Assembly: GCA_001602415.1 (NCBI GenBank)
Contig: CP012155.1
Location: 992,001-1,056,000, forward strand
Origin: Bacteroidetes bacterium UKL13-3
Lineage (GTDB): Bacteria > Bacteroidota > Bacteroidia > UKL13-3
Reading direction: 5' to 3'
DNA: 64,000 bases
Part shown: positions 35,296 to 44,860 of the stretch, piece by piece
Numbering within the stretch: the first letter of the stretch is position 1
Layout of the letters: each line of letters opens with the position of its first letter
The notes under the pieces: generated by a model
Database searches by the model: none
Told to the model about the DNA's origin: nothing
What the model saw: the letters and a program-made list of their open reading frames with translations, nothing else
Program-made: the position numbers and the translations under genes

Positions 35296-36027
35296 TTACG
35301 CAGTTTTCAAATACTTTTCAACACGTGCCAAATCATCAGGGCTATCAATGGCAATATTTTCAATGGTTGTTTCAACAAGAGTTATGCGGTAACCATTTTC
35401 TACCCAGCGCAGCTGCTCCAAATTTTCGGCAAGTTCTAAGTTTCCTAACGGCAGTTGGGTAATTTCCAATAGGGTATCTTTTCGGTAGCCATAGATGCCA
35501 ATATGTTTGTAGTAAGCAATAGGAGCTTCGGGATTTCTGCGGTATGGAATAGGAGATCTTGAAAAATAAATCGCATCGCCCAAATGGTTGGTAATTACTT
35601 TTACCACATTCGGGTTTTGAATATCAGATTCAGATGTTAGCTTTTTTTTCATGGAAGCCAGTTGGGTATGTGGCTGATGAAAAGCAGCAGCAAGGGCATT
35701 TATTTGGCTCGGATTGATAAACGGTTCATCGCCCTGAATATTGATAACAGCATCACACAATCCGTTGTAACGTTCAATAACTTCTGCGCATCTATCTGTT
35801 CCGCTTTGATGTTGGCTGCTTGTCATTTCAACTATTCCACCAAATTGTAAAACATGATTAGCAATGCGTTCATCATCGGTTGCTACAATTACATCTGTGA
35901 GTGTATCGGCTTTTTTACATTGCTCGTACACGCGCTCAATCATGCTCTTTCCCCCTAAGTCAATTAGAGGCTTGCCAGGAAAACGAGTAGAAGCATACCG
36001 TGCAGGAATTATTCCGATGATGTTCAT
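35296..36027 (-). CDS. kdsB: 3-deoxy-manno-octulosonate cytidylyltransferase (CMP-Kdo synthetase)
   Basis: 243 residues beginning MNIIGIIPARYASTRFPGKP, the nucleotide-binding signature of KdsB. It also has VIVATDDERI, the INIQGDEPFI motif and YYKHIGIYGYRKDTL. It activates Kdo with CTP for lipopolysaccharide core assembly. It sits upstream of pyrG, which makes its CTP substrate, on the same strand. Confidence 0.96.
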   Translation of the reverse strand: MNIIGIIPARYASTRFPGKPLIDLGGKSMIERVYEQCKKADTLTDVIVATDDERIANHVLQFGGIVEMTSSQHQSGTDRCAEVIERYNGLCDAVINIQGDEPFINPSQINALAAAFHQPHTQLASMKKKLTSESDIQNPNVVKVITNHLGDAIYFSRSPIPYRRNPEAPIAYYKHIGIYGYRKDTLLEITQLPLGNLELAENLEQLRWVENGYRITLVETTIENIAIDSPDDLARVEKYLKTA

Positions 36028-36086
36028 TGTGTGAAATTTTGTGTTCGAAAATAACGTATTTGCATATTACATAAGCACAATAATTT

Positions 36087-37508
36087 ATGCAGCTAACACA
36101 ACAACGACTTATTCATCTTCTCCTAAATAGTATTGCCATATTTGGGGTTTGGATAATATATAAGATGATTGAGGTGAATGCTATACGTGGAGATGAGTTT
36201 CTATCCTATCTGCATTCGGATCCTCGGTGGACCTACACCCAAATTATTCAACATATTCATGGTGGAGCAGATAATTCATATACACATGCTATTGTTTTAA
36301 GATGGATATTTGGATTATTCGGCCATACCATCATTGTTCAAAGATTACTCTCTTTGTGTTTTTGGTTGTTGGGTTCCATATTGTTGTTGCGCATTGTTAA
36401 AACACCAAATAACAAGGGTTTTAATTCCTTTTTATTGTTCTGTGTTGGGTTTGCTAATTTCGGTTTCTTTTTGGCAACCGATGGTAGGTTTTATTCCATC
36501 TTATTTTGCCTGGCAGTAGCATCATTGTATGTATACTTTAAGAAGCAACAATGGAAGGTATTCACTTCCATGATTGTATTTACTGGCATTCAAATGCTCG
36601 GTTTGTTAACCTCTCCAAACTTTATTGTGTTTCAGATATTATTTGTTGTTACGCATATAGCAATGATGGTTTGGCATGATCGTAAGGAAGCGTTTTTTGC
36701 AATCATAAAATGGGAGGCTTGCTTGTTGTTGAGTGTGGTACTGTATTTCTCTTTTTTTAAAGTGCCTTATTTTCATACCTATTTCTTACATGGCTTTTTT
36801 ACCTCTGTGGCCTTTTCAACAGGAGATATAGCCACATTTGTGAGTATTCCTTTTCGTTGGTTTATGTTACCACATTTTCCATTTTGTTCTGATAGGGTTG
36901 ATGGGATGGTATTTCTGTTGGCAGTGATTGGATTGACAGGATATTTTGCAAAAAAGATTGTTTCTGCTGTGAGGTTATACGCTCAGGTATCAAAGTTTTT
37001 TGTTTTGATGGCTATATTTTTATTGCTGGGTATAGGTATTCAATTGGTATTGTATTTTTTGATAGGCATTCCAATGTGGGAAAGCCGATATTATGCAACT
37101 GTTTTTTTTGTGCTGCCTTTAGCTGTGCTATCACTGTTGCGAGATGTTTTATCAATTAAGATAATGCTGTTGATATGCTGCTTATGGTTTATGCGTTTAG
37201 TTGCAGTAGAGTACCCTAAACTTGAGGCAAGAAGAATGGACTTATTGAAAGTAAGCGAACTACAACTATTGGTGATGAATAACCCGAAACCATCATTGTT
37301 TATCGATCAATTGGAAAACAGGCAATCCTCCCAGTTTGTTGCCATGGCAAATGTGTATATAAGGTTTCCGAATTTACGTGACAAAATATTTCTGCAGGTT
37401 GATTCAACTTCGAGTGAGCGAACTGCTTATTTCAAACGATTAAGTGATTGGCATTATCCGATTGGGTTAACCTTTGAAGCGGATAGTGCTATGTTTACTA
37501 TTCCATAA
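36087..37508 (+). CDS. GT-C-type membrane glycosyltransferase-like protein
   Basis: 473 residues with about ten membrane spans. The first extracytoplasmic loop has the acidic pair NAIRGDEFLSYLHSD, followed by HGGADNSYTHAI, the layout of GT-C (ArnT/PMT-like) enzymes that use lipid-linked sugars. The soluble C-terminal segment is short. Donor and acceptor are unknown. It is divergent from kdsB and converges on the E2 gene across a shared terminator. Confidence 0.65.
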   Translation: MQLTQQRLIHLLLNSIAIFGVWIIYKMIEVNAIRGDEFLSYLHSDPRWTYTQIIQHIHGGADNSYTHAIVLRWIFGLFGHTIIVQRLLSLCFWLLGSILLLRIVKTPNNKGFNSFLLFCVGFANFGFFLATDGRFYSILFCLAVASLYVYFKKQQWKVFTSMIVFTGIQMLGLLTSPNFIVFQILFVVTHIAMMVWHDRKEAFFAIIKWEACLLLSVVLYFSFFKVPYFHTYFLHGFFTSVAFSTGDIATFVSIPFRWFMLPHFPFCSDRVDGMVFLLAVIGLTGYFAKKIVSAVRLYAQVSKFFVLMAIFLLLGIGIQLVLYFLIGIPMWESRYYATVFFVLPLAVLSLLRDVLSIKIMLLICCLWFMRLVAVEYPKLEARRMDLLKVSELQLLVMNNPKPSLFIDQLENRQSSQFVAMANVYIRFPNLRDKIFLQVDSTSSERTAYFKRLSDWHYPIGLTFEADSAMFTIP

Positions 37509-37541
37509 AAAAGCCCGATTCAATGAATCAGGCTTTTTTTA
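37508..37541. terminator. Bidirectional terminator
   Basis: Stem AGCCCGATTCA/TGAATCAGGCT (37512-37534) with an A-run before and a T-run after. It lies in the 46-bp gap between the convergent glycosyltransferase and E2 genes. Confidence 0.88.
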
Positions 37542-37554
37542 ATGTTATATGTGT

Positions 37555-38883
37555 TTAGATTTCTCTATTTACATCCCATGCTTCCATATAATCGGCAACA
37601 CGTTTAAGGAAGGAACCTCCTAATGAACCGTCAACTACACGGTGATCGTAGCTGAGAGAAAGGAACATCATATGACGTATAGCAATAACATCTCCCATTT
37701 CAGTTTCCATCACAGCCGGTTTCTTTTTAATAGAACCCGTTGCCATAATAGCCACCTGAGGTTGGTTGATGATAGGTGTTCCCATCACGTTCCCAAAACC
37801 ACCTACATTGGTGAGGGTGAATGTTCCACCTTGAATATCATCTGGAGAAAGTTTGTTTGCGCGCGCACGGTTCGCTAAATCATTTACCGTTTTGGTTAAG
37901 CCAACGAGGTTCATGTTATCGGCATTTTTGATAACCGGAACAATAAGGTTACCCGAAGGCAATGCTGCTGCCATTCCCACATTGATGTTTTTACGTTTAA
38001 CGATGTTTTGTCCGTCAACAGCAATATTTATCATTGGGAAATCCTTGATGGCTTTAACCACACACTCCACAAACATTGGGGTGAAAGTTATTTTTTCGCC
38101 TTCACGTTTTTCGTATACTTTTTTAGCTTTTTCGCGCCATTTCACCATATTGGTTACATCGGCTTCTACAAAAGAAGTAACGTGCGGTGAAACATGCTTG
38201 CTCATCACCATGTGATCTGCAATAAGTTTGCGCATGCGATCCATTTCAACAATTTCATCACCCGGCATCAATGTTACCTTAGGTGCCTGGTGCACAGCTG
38301 GAGTGGATGGTTGCGCAGGAGCAACCGGCTTGGCTAATTCAACAACAGGTGCAGCAGCGTTAGTTGCCGGTGTGGTACTTCTGTTTTGAACGTAAGCTAA
38401 AATATCGCGTTTGGTTACGCGGCCTTCATTGCCGGTACCCGGAATAGTTTCCAGTTCCGACATGCTAATGTTTTCTTCTTTGGCGATGTTTAAAACCAAC
38501 GGAGAATAGAAGCGATCACCTCCTGAATTGCTTGCAGTGTTGGCGGCAACAGCAATCGTTTTTTCTACTTCAACTACAGCAGCTTTAACTTCAGTTGTTG
38601 TCTCAGCTTTTGGGGCAGGAGCAGTTGGCGCAGCAGCACTTCCTTCCATTGCAATAATGGCTATTACAGCACCTACCGCAACAACATCACCTTCTTTAAA
38701 GAGCAGTTTTTTCAATATTCCACCTTTGGGCGAAGGGACTTCAGAATCTACTTTATCGGTTGCAATTTCTAAAACGGTTTCGTCAGCTCCAATGGCGTCT
38801 CCTTCGTTTTTGCTCCATTTAATAATGGTTGCTTCGGCAATACTTTCACCCATTTTGGGCATTACTAGTTCAAAATCAGCCAT
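37555..38883 (-). CDS. Dihydrolipoamide acyltransferase, E2 of a 2-oxo acid dehydrogenase
   Basis: 442 residues. The N-terminal lipoyl domain carries the lipoylated Lys in IATDKVDSEVPSP. An Ala/Pro-rich linker follows, then the E1/E3-binding domain (FYSPLVLNIAKEENISMSEL, GTGNEGRVTKRDILAYV) and the acyltransferase core ending in LSLSYDHRVVDGSLGGSF with the catalytic His. Which dehydrogenase it serves (branched-chain, pyruvate or 2-oxoglutarate) cannot be fixed, because no E1 or E3 gene is adjacent. Confidence 0.93.
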   Translation of the reverse strand: MADFELVMPKMGESIAEATIIKWSKNEGDAIGADETVLEIATDKVDSEVPSPKGGILKKLLFKEGDVVAVGAVIAIIAMEGSAAAPTAPAPKAETTTEVKAAVVEVEKTIAVAANTASNSGGDRFYSPLVLNIAKEENISMSELETIPGTGNEGRVTKRDILAYVQNRSTTPATNAAAPVVELAKPVAPAQPSTPAVHQAPKVTLMPGDEIVEMDRMRKLIADHMVMSKHVSPHVTSFVEADVTNMVKWREKAKKVYEKREGEKITFTPMFVECVVKAIKDFPMINIAVDGQNIVKRKNINVGMAAALPSGNLIVPVIKNADNMNLVGLTKTVNDLANRARANKLSPDDIQGGTFTLTNVGGFGNVMGTPIINQPQVAIMATGSIKKKPAVMETEMGDVIAIRHMMFLSLSYDHRVVDGSLGGSFLKRVADYMEAWDVNREI

Positions 38884-38974
38884 GTTTTAATTCTTTATTC
38901 CCGATATATTCGGTACGGTTAATCAGTTATAGATAGGACAAAAATAAGTTTTTGGAACACTAAAGCAAGTTAGG

Positions 38975-39045
38975 TTAATGAGTAATTGAGTTATTAGGTA
39001 ATTCGGTTAATGCGTAATTGGGTTAAGTAATTAGGTATTAACATA
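38975..39045. repeat. Degenerate GTAATT/GGTTA micro-repeat
   Basis: In the gap between the E2 gene and obg, short units such as GAGTAATTGAGTTATTAG, GTAATTCGGTTAATGC and GTAATTGGGTTAAG follow one another. This is a degenerate tandem repeat of about 13-16 bp with no coding potential. Confidence 0.5.
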
Positions 39046-39054
39046 ATCAACAAA

Positions 39055-40053
39055 CTACTCCCCATCATCATTAATCATTTCCCACAATTTATCTTTTAGT
39101 TTAGTGATATTATATCCTGTGGCCGAACTAATAAACATATGCGGAACTCTTGGAAGTTCCTTTTTAATGGCCGTCATCAATTCATCATCAAGCATATCTG
39201 ATTTACTAATAACCAACAAGCGTTTTTTATCCAATAACTCTTTATTATAGAGCTTGAGTTCGTTTACCAATATTTTATAATCGTCTTTAATATTGTTACT
39301 ATCAGCAGGAATTAAGAATAGGAGGGTGGCATTTCGTTCAATATGACGGAGGAAACGTGTTCCTAGTCCTTTTCCTTCATGCGCGCCTTCTATAATTCCT
39401 GGAATATCAGCCATCACAAAACTTTTGTAATCACGGTATTCAACAATTCCTAAATTGGGAACCAGGGTTGTAAACGGATAATCAGCAATCTCAGGTTTGG
39501 CGGCACTCATCACACTTAACAATGTTGATTTACCTGCATTCGGAAATCCTACCAATCCTACATCTGCTAATACTTTTAGCTCAAGTATTTTCCATTCTTC
39601 CTTGCCAGGCTCTCCTGGTTGAGAGTAGCGTGGTGTTTGGTTGGTTGATGTTTTGTAGTGCGCGTTTCCTTGTCCACCACGACCCCCATACAATAACACT
39701 TCTTCTTGACCGTCTTCAGTAATTTCAAATAACACTTCTCCGGTTTCGGCATCTTTAGCAACCGTTCCCAATGGAACTTCGAGGTAATCATCTTTACCAT
39801 CTTTTCCATGCTGGTTGGCTCCTCTACCATTCTCTCCCGGTTCGGCAATAATATGTTTACGGTATTTTAAATGGAGCAATGTCCATTGCTGAGAACTTCC
39901 GCGCACAATAATATTCCCGCCACGACCGCCATCTCCTCCATCTGGTCCGCCCATGGCAGTGCGTTTATCCCGCAAAAAGTGCATAGCACCTTTACCGCCC
40001 TTACCAGTTCGGCAACATATTTTTACGTAGTCAACAAAATTTGAATCAGCCAT
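39055..40053 (-). CDS. obg: GTPase Obg/CgtA
   Basis: 332 residues. The N-terminal glycine-rich Obg fold ([30 protein letters not shown]) is followed by the G domain: [16 protein letters not shown] (G1), [12 protein letters not shown] (G2), [13 protein letters not shown] (G3), VISKSDM (G4) and ISSATG (G5). It is a ribosome-associated essential GTPase. The C-terminal extension is short, as in other Bacteroidota. It is next to adk on the same strand. Confidence 0.97.
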   Translation of the reverse strand: MADSNFVDYVKICCRTGKGGKGAMHFLRDKRTAMGGPDGGDGGRGGNIIVRGSSQQWTLLHLKYRKHIIAEPGENGRGANQHGKDGKDDYLEVPLGTVAKDAETGEVLFEITEDGQEEVLLYGGRGGQGNAHYKTSTNQTPRYSQPGEPGKEEWKILELKVLADVGLVGFPNAGKSTLLSVMSAAKPEIADYPFTTLVPNLGIVEYRDYKSFVMADIPGIIEGAHEGKGLGTRFLRHIERNATLLFLIPADSNNIKDDYKILVNELKLYNKELLDKKRLLVISKSDMLDDELMTAIKKELPRVPHMFISSATGYNITKLKDKLWEMINDDGE

Positions 40054-40067
40054 GTGTGTTGTTTATA

Positions 40068-40150
40068 TTAGAAAATGTGCAGATGTGTGTGATGTGAAAA
40101 TGTGCAGATGTAATTAAACTAGCACATTTGCACATCATCTAATTTGCACA
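40068..40150. repeat. GATGTGCAAATGTG-type repeats between adk and obg
   Basis: GAAAATGTGCAGATGT occurs twice in direct orientation, then an inverted partial copy (AGCACATTTGCACATCAT). A similar string, GAGATGTGCAAATGTG, is found at 44759-44774. Confidence 0.5.
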
Positions 40151-40154
40151 TATA

Positions 40155-40724
40155 TTATGCTTCAATTGCTTGACACAAATTGGTAAAGATACTTTCAATT
40201 TCACCAATTCCATTTATGCCCTTGTACTTACCTTGTGCGGTATAAAAATCTTTAACCGGCATGGTTTCTCCATTGTATACGTTAATGCGGTTTTGGATAA
40301 CTTCCGGGTTTTGATCATCGGCACGGCCGCTATCTTTTCCTCGAAGTAATAAACGTTTGCGCAACTCTTCTTCCTCAACTTCTAGGGCAAGCATCATCGA
40401 AATAGCTGTTGATTTAGATGCTAACAATTCATCCAAGGCTTTAGCTTGCGCTTGTGTACGTGGGAATCCGTCAAAAATAAAGCCTTTTGCACCCGGGTTT
40501 TTATTCACCTCGCCTGCTAACATTCCAATGGTCACTTCATCCGGTACCAATTGTCCTTTATCTATAAAACTCTTGGCAAGATTTCCCAATTCAGTTCCGC
40601 CTTTGATATTAGCCCTAAATATATCACCCGTTGAGAGGTGAATTAAACCATATTTTTCAATGAGTTTAGCCGATTGTGTGCCTTTTCCCGCACCTGGTGG
40701 TCCAAATAGTACAATGTTTAACAT
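40155..40724 (-). CDS. adk: Adenylate kinase
   Basis: 189 residues. P-loop IVLFGPPGAGKGTQSAKL, AMP-binding IHLSTGDIFRANI, GFIFDGFPRTQAQAK, and a short LID (LRGKDSGRADD) lacking zinc cysteines. The short form is usual in this phylum. It interconverts ATP+AMP and 2 ADP. Confidence 0.97.
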   Translation of the reverse strand: MLNIVLFGPPGAGKGTQSAKLIEKYGLIHLSTGDIFRANIKGGTELGNLAKSFIDKGQLVPDEVTIGMLAGEVNKNPGAKGFIFDGFPRTQAQAKALDELLASKSTAISMMLALEVEEEELRKRLLLRGKDSGRADDQNPEVIQNRINVYNGETMPVKDFYTAQGKYKGINGIGEIESIFTNLCQAIEA

Positions 40725-40851
40725 GTTTTTATGTTTAGATGAATATTGCCTAAAATCTTAAAGTGCGAATTAAGCGAAAAAATATGGGTTTGCTGTGTTT
40801 GGTTCTCGTTTTCTGTTTTAGTGGTTAGCCCAAAATGCTAAGAGGAATAGC

Positions 40852-41391
40852 CTAGGCAGACCTCTCAACATAAATATGCGGCAAGTTTCGGCCAACACCA
40901 TCGTAATCCAAACCGTAACCCACTACAAATTTATTTTCAATTTCAAAACCAATATAGTCGGTTTGTACGGGGTGTTTGAGTGCAGCTTTTTTTAATAGAA
41001 GTGTAGCAACTTTAACAGATGCCGGTTTATGCGCGTGTACTTGTTCTAAAATATGTTTCATGCTGAGTCCAGTATCAACAATATCTTCAATAATTATTAC
41101 ATCACGGTCTGTAAGCGATTCTGTAAAACCAATAAGTTCTTTAATGCTATCAGTACTCTTTGTTCCTTGGTAGCTTGATATTTTGACGAATGAAATTTCG
41201 CTTTGAAACTGTATTTCACGAAGTAAATCGGCAGCCAGCATAAAAGCACCGTTGAGTACTGCTAAAAATAACGGATTTTTGTATTCATACTCTTTGCTTA
41301 TTTCTTCAGCAATGAGTTTTACTCTTTTTTGTATCTGATCATTCAAAATGAAAGGCTCGAAAAGGCGGTCGTGGATTTTTATGATATTCAT
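40852..41391 (-). CDS. hpt: Hypoxanthine phosphoribosyltransferase
   Basis: 179 residues with the PRPP-binding signature DRDVIIIEDIVDTGLSMKHI and FVVGYGLDYDGVGRNLPHIY near the C-terminus. It salvages hypoxanthine and guanine. About 300 bp of its 5' portion recurs in decayed form at 42181-42477. Confidence 0.95.
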   Translation of the reverse strand: MNIIKIHDRLFEPFILNDQIQKRVKLIAEEISKEYEYKNPLFLAVLNGAFMLAADLLREIQFQSEISFVKISSYQGTKSTDSIKELIGFTESLTDRDVIIIEDIVDTGLSMKHILEQVHAHKPASVKVATLLLKKAALKHPVQTDYIGFEIENKFVVGYGLDYDGVGRNLPHIYVERSA

Positions 41392-41876
41392 AATGAGTTT
41401 AATTGCATGGAAAATTAATGAATTTAAAGGTTATAGTTTTTGTAAATGATCAAAATTGATATGTTATCAATTAATAAATTATAGAATAACTCATATACTT
41501 ATCCCAAATAAAAAATGTCAGGCTGCGGATTGAAGAAAGAACTTTGAATAAAAATAACAGATTATGTTCAAAGGGTATGACATTTTAGACTTTGTTCGCA
41601 CATATAGCGAAGAGTCGCTTTGCCAAGAATATTTGAGCAAACGCGTTCAGGTGTATACTGAATAAAAGAATTGAATAGAGTATTTTGAACATATTGCAAG
41701 TATACTCAACTGGATTCAAAGTATTGATTATGATGTTAGATGTTTTAAAGGGTTTTAATTTATAACGGATACCCATATTGATTTTTAGTGGTTTAATGAT
41801 ATTGCTAAATTAAAACGGTCTATAAAGCAAATAATTAAATGATTAAATAAAAAGATGAATTAGTTTTTGAAATCCA
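41392..41876. other. Intergenic stretch with no supported gene
   Basis: About 480 bp, AT-rich, between hpt and an IS5-type remnant. Short frames here have no recognisable features. Confidence 0.5.
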
Positions 41877-42140
41877 TTATTCTACCACGCTCTCGTCTGA
41901 AACATTACGAATATGTTTCAACATTAGTAAGCCAACCATCAACCGAATAGGCTTGCCGGGACGCCCATTGTCCTTACAATATAAAGGTTCAAAGGCATCT
42001 TCAAATAATTGCCAATTAATAATGTTTGCTAAAATAAATAGCGGATGCTTTGGGTTTAGTGTACTTTTAAATGAGAAAAAAGACCGGTTTGGTTTTGAGA
42101 TTTTTTCTTGTGTAACATATTTTTTTGCTGTAATTCTGGT
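41877..42140 (-). pseudogene. IS5-type transposase, N-terminal remnant
   Basis: The minus-strand frame reads FKSTLNPKHPLFILANIINW, then QLFEDAFEPLYCKDNGRPGK, PIRLMVGLLMLKHIRNVSDE and SVVE before a stop where a Gln codon is expected. This is the N-terminal DUF772-type region of an IS5-group transposase. No DDE catalytic domain follows, and no ATG begins it. Confidence 0.75.
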
Positions 42141-42180
42141 GTAAAAAGAGAAAAAGTGGCAAATAATAATACCAATATTT

Positions 42181-42477
42181 ATTACATCACGGTCTGTAAG
42201 CGATTCTGTAAAACCAATAAGTTCTTTAATGCTATCAGTACTCTTTGTTTCTTGGTAGCTTGATATTTTGACGAATGAAATTTAGCTTTTAAAGTGAATT
42301 TCACGAAGTAAATCGGCAGCCAGCATAAAAGCACCGTTGAGTACTGCTAAAAATAAAGGATTTTTGTATTCATACTCTTTGCTTATTTCTTCAGCAATGA
42401 GTTTTACTCTTTTTTCAATCTCATCTGATAAAATAAAAGGTTCAAAAAAAACGGTCGTGTACTTTGATTATTGCCAT
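42181..42477 (-). pseudogene. Decayed partial duplicate of hpt
   Basis: Nearly collinear with 41096-41391 at an offset of about 1085 bp. The start reads MAIIKVHDRFF (intact gene: MNIIKIHDRLF), then extra A bases shift the frame. A TAG replaces a Ser codon at the middle of the copy. It ends where the intact gene encodes VIIIED, so the 3' half is missing. It lies just beyond the IS5-type remnant. Confidence 0.85.
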
Positions 42478-42517
42478 TAGTGTTGTTTACTTGTGCTTTC
42501 CTTTTCAAATATAAGCT

Positions 42518-43417
42518 ATGACATCAGACTTTAAATGCAATTTGTGCCAATCATCAAAAGCCCATCAGGTTCCGTTTAGGTATGCTTTTAAAGATCGGTT
42601 TTTATGGTTGATGCAATGCGATGAATGTGGCTTACGCTCTATTTGGCCGCGTCCATCTGATTCGGAAATTGTTGAAATGTATGCAGCCGAATATTTTACA
42701 GAGGCAGATTCGGCAACACACCACATGAATGATGAGTATGTGAAATTGTTGAGTGCAGGCGATTACTCATCCTCCGTAAAAGAAATGGAGCAATATGCGC
42801 CCCAGGGAAGTTTTTTAGAGATTGGATGTGCTACCGGTAATTTACTAAATGCCCTCAAAAATGCTGGGTTCAAGGTTAAAGGAATTGAACTCTCCGAATT
42901 TGCTGTTAAATACGCTAAGGAGCATTTTGGAATAAACATTATTAATAAACCGTTTGATGATAAGTTATTTGGGAATGAAGTTTCGGAAAATGAGTTTGAT
43001 ATTGTATTAATGGGAGACGTGCTCGAACATTTTACCGATCCAACGGCTTCTATGCGTTTGGTGAATAAAATTTTGAAACCGGGAGGTGTGGCCATTATTC
43101 ATTTACCCGGAACGCTCAATTTGTTATCGAGCAAGCTTGCTTTTTTGCTTTATAAACTGATTGGAACGCAAAAAACAATGACCATTCCGCCTTATCACCT
43201 CACCGAGTTCAGTGCAAAAACGGCTCGTAAAATGTGCCTTCAAACAGGCTTTTCAAAAGTGGTAATCAGGCAAGATGTTAAGCACCCAAGCACTATTCCG
43301 TTGCGCGGTAGTTTTATAGAAAATATGGTAAAAAAATATTTACAATACCCCAATTACTATCTAACTAAATGGTTTGGTATTGACGGTGATAGAATTTACA
43401 TCGAAGCTTTTAAGTAG
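42518..43417 (+). CDS. SAM-dependent methyltransferase with N-terminal zinc motif
   Basis: 299 residues. CNLCQSSKAH and CDECGLRSIW at the N-terminus form a CxxC...CxxC zinc site. The methyltransferase core begins SFLEIGCATGNLLNALKNAG with acidic GIELSEFAVKYAKE and DIVLMGDVLEHFTDP. Proteins of this type are common in glycan and surface polysaccharide loci. It converges on a GT4 glycosyltransferase with a 2-bp gap. Substrate unknown. Confidence 0.8.
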   Translation: MTSDFKCNLCQSSKAHQVPFRYAFKDRFLWLMQCDECGLRSIWPRPSDSEIVEMYAAEYFTEADSATHHMNDEYVKLLSAGDYSSSVKEMEQYAPQGSFLEIGCATGNLLNALKNAGFKVKGIELSEFAVKYAKEHFGINIINKPFDDKLFGNEVSENEFDIVLMGDVLEHFTDPTASMRLVNKILKPGGVAIIHLPGTLNLLSSKLAFLLYKLIGTQKTMTIPPYHLTEFSAKTARKMCLQTGFSKVVIRQDVKHPSTIPLRGSFIENMVKKYLQYPNYYLTKWFGIDGDRIYIEAFK

Positions 43418-43419
43418 GT

Positions 43420-44733
43420 CTATTTCGAGATGCGGTTTAATACTTGAGCCATTTGTTTTGTTAGGTTGTTAAATGAATACTGCTCAATGTCCTTAGGCGA
43501 TGTGCTCGGAATATTATTCAGCCAATTTGTGTACCAGTCAGAAATAGTTTTTTTGATGCCTGTATAATCTTCATACAAACATGTTGTTCCTGTTTCTGTA
43601 TCGGCAACAATATTTGCTACATCGCCATCTTTGGGGCCTAATACCAAAACAGGCTGCCGCGAACCAATGCATTCAAAAACTTTTGCCGGAACACGTCCTT
43701 TGTTGTTGTATTTGATGCCTTCTTCGTGAGTGTTAATTAAAACGAGTTGCACATTGCTATTTGCTAAGTAACCAAACAATTCACTTTTGTTAATCTGACG
43801 ATCGTATCTAAGTTGCTGCTTGAGTCCAGTTTGTTCGATAGCCTGAAAAACTGAAGCATCAACCATTCCTGCCAAATGAATACGTAAATGTTTTTCGAAT
43901 GTTGGAATTTCTGTTTTGAGTTCCTTTAAGGCTTTCCATAAGTTGAGCGGATTACGGTCGGTTCCAAATGTACCGAAATGGCTTATGGTAAAATGTTCCC
44001 CACGCTTGTATTGAATACCAGCAAAATCACTTTCATCATAGCCAAATGGAATATAATCAACATTTCTTCCACTCAGTTTTTCCAAATCATTGCACCAATT
44101 TTTACTCACCATCACCAATGCATCGGCCTGTGTAACTACTTCTTTTTCGAGGCGAATATGTTTGTTTCGCGCCAACTTGGTCATGTTAAACTTCGAGAAG
44201 TAATCAATCTCTGTCCATGGATCTTGCCAATCACTTACCCAAGGAATGCCAAATTCTTTGTGTAGCTGTTTGGCAATAATATGCATGGAGTGAGGAGGAC
44301 CATAAGATATAATTGCATCTACCGGATGGTGTTTTAAATACTCTCTCAAATAATTAACTGATGGTTTAATCCAAAATGATCGCGCGTCTGGAATAAAAAA
44401 ATTAGCCCGAATCCATAATCCAAAATCATGTATAAACGAGCGCTTCTTTTCGGTAACTAAAAAAACGTCCTTTACTTGCTCGTTTGCTTTTTTGCCTTTC
44501 GCTATATTAAACAAGCCATAAGGTTCAAAGATGGGCGTTTTCAAGAACTCAACCCCATTGGGTAAATCCTTTTCCGTACTCGCATCAATTATCGGGTAAC
44601 TCGCATTTTCAGGGGCATAAATTATAGGCTCCCAACCGTGGTTACGAAAATATTTCACAAATTTTAAGTTGCGAACCACACCAATTCCCCCGCATGGCGG
44701 CCAATAATAGGCTATGTAAAGTACTTTTTTCAA
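43420..44733 (-). CDS. Glycosyltransferase family 4 protein
   Basis: 437 residues starting MKKVLYIAYYWPPCGGIGVV. The N-terminal acceptor domain has the loop PPCGGIGVVRNLKFVKYF, followed by YGPPHSMHIIAKQL, VSDWQDPWTEID and the C-terminal donor domain with FGTFGTDRNP and KVFECIGSRQPVL plus an acidic EDYTG. This is the GT-B fold of retaining GT4 enzymes. Probably makes surface glycans. Confidence 0.85.
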   Translation of the reverse strand: MKKVLYIAYYWPPCGGIGVVRNLKFVKYFRNHGWEPIIYAPENASYPIIDASTEKDLPNGVEFLKTPIFEPYGLFNIAKGKKANEQVKDVFLVTEKKRSFIHDFGLWIRANFFIPDARSFWIKPSVNYLREYLKHHPVDAIISYGPPHSMHIIAKQLHKEFGIPWVSDWQDPWTEIDYFSKFNMTKLARNKHIRLEKEVVTQADALVMVSKNWCNDLEKLSGRNVDYIPFGYDESDFAGIQYKRGEHFTISHFGTFGTDRNPLNLWKALKELKTEIPTFEKHLRIHLAGMVDASVFQAIEQTGLKQQLRYDRQINKSELFGYLANSNVQLVLINTHEEGIKYNNKGRVPAKVFECIGSRQPVLVLGPKDGDVANIVADTETGTTCLYEDYTGIKKTISDWYTNWLNNIPSTSPKDIEQYSFNNLTKQMAQVLNRISK

Positions 44734-44860
44734 CGCAAACGAAAGTAGGGGAGAATGAGGAGATGTGCAAATGTGAAATTAAAGGTGTTTTATATAGGGC
44801 TTGCTGAATAACTCAGAATACTTTAATTTATATATTTTGGGGCACAAAATACGTAAACAA

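Noticed and set aside
42181-42477. A second functional hpt gene.
   Set aside because: A frameshift after codon 11, an in-frame TAG and the missing PRPP motif rule it out.
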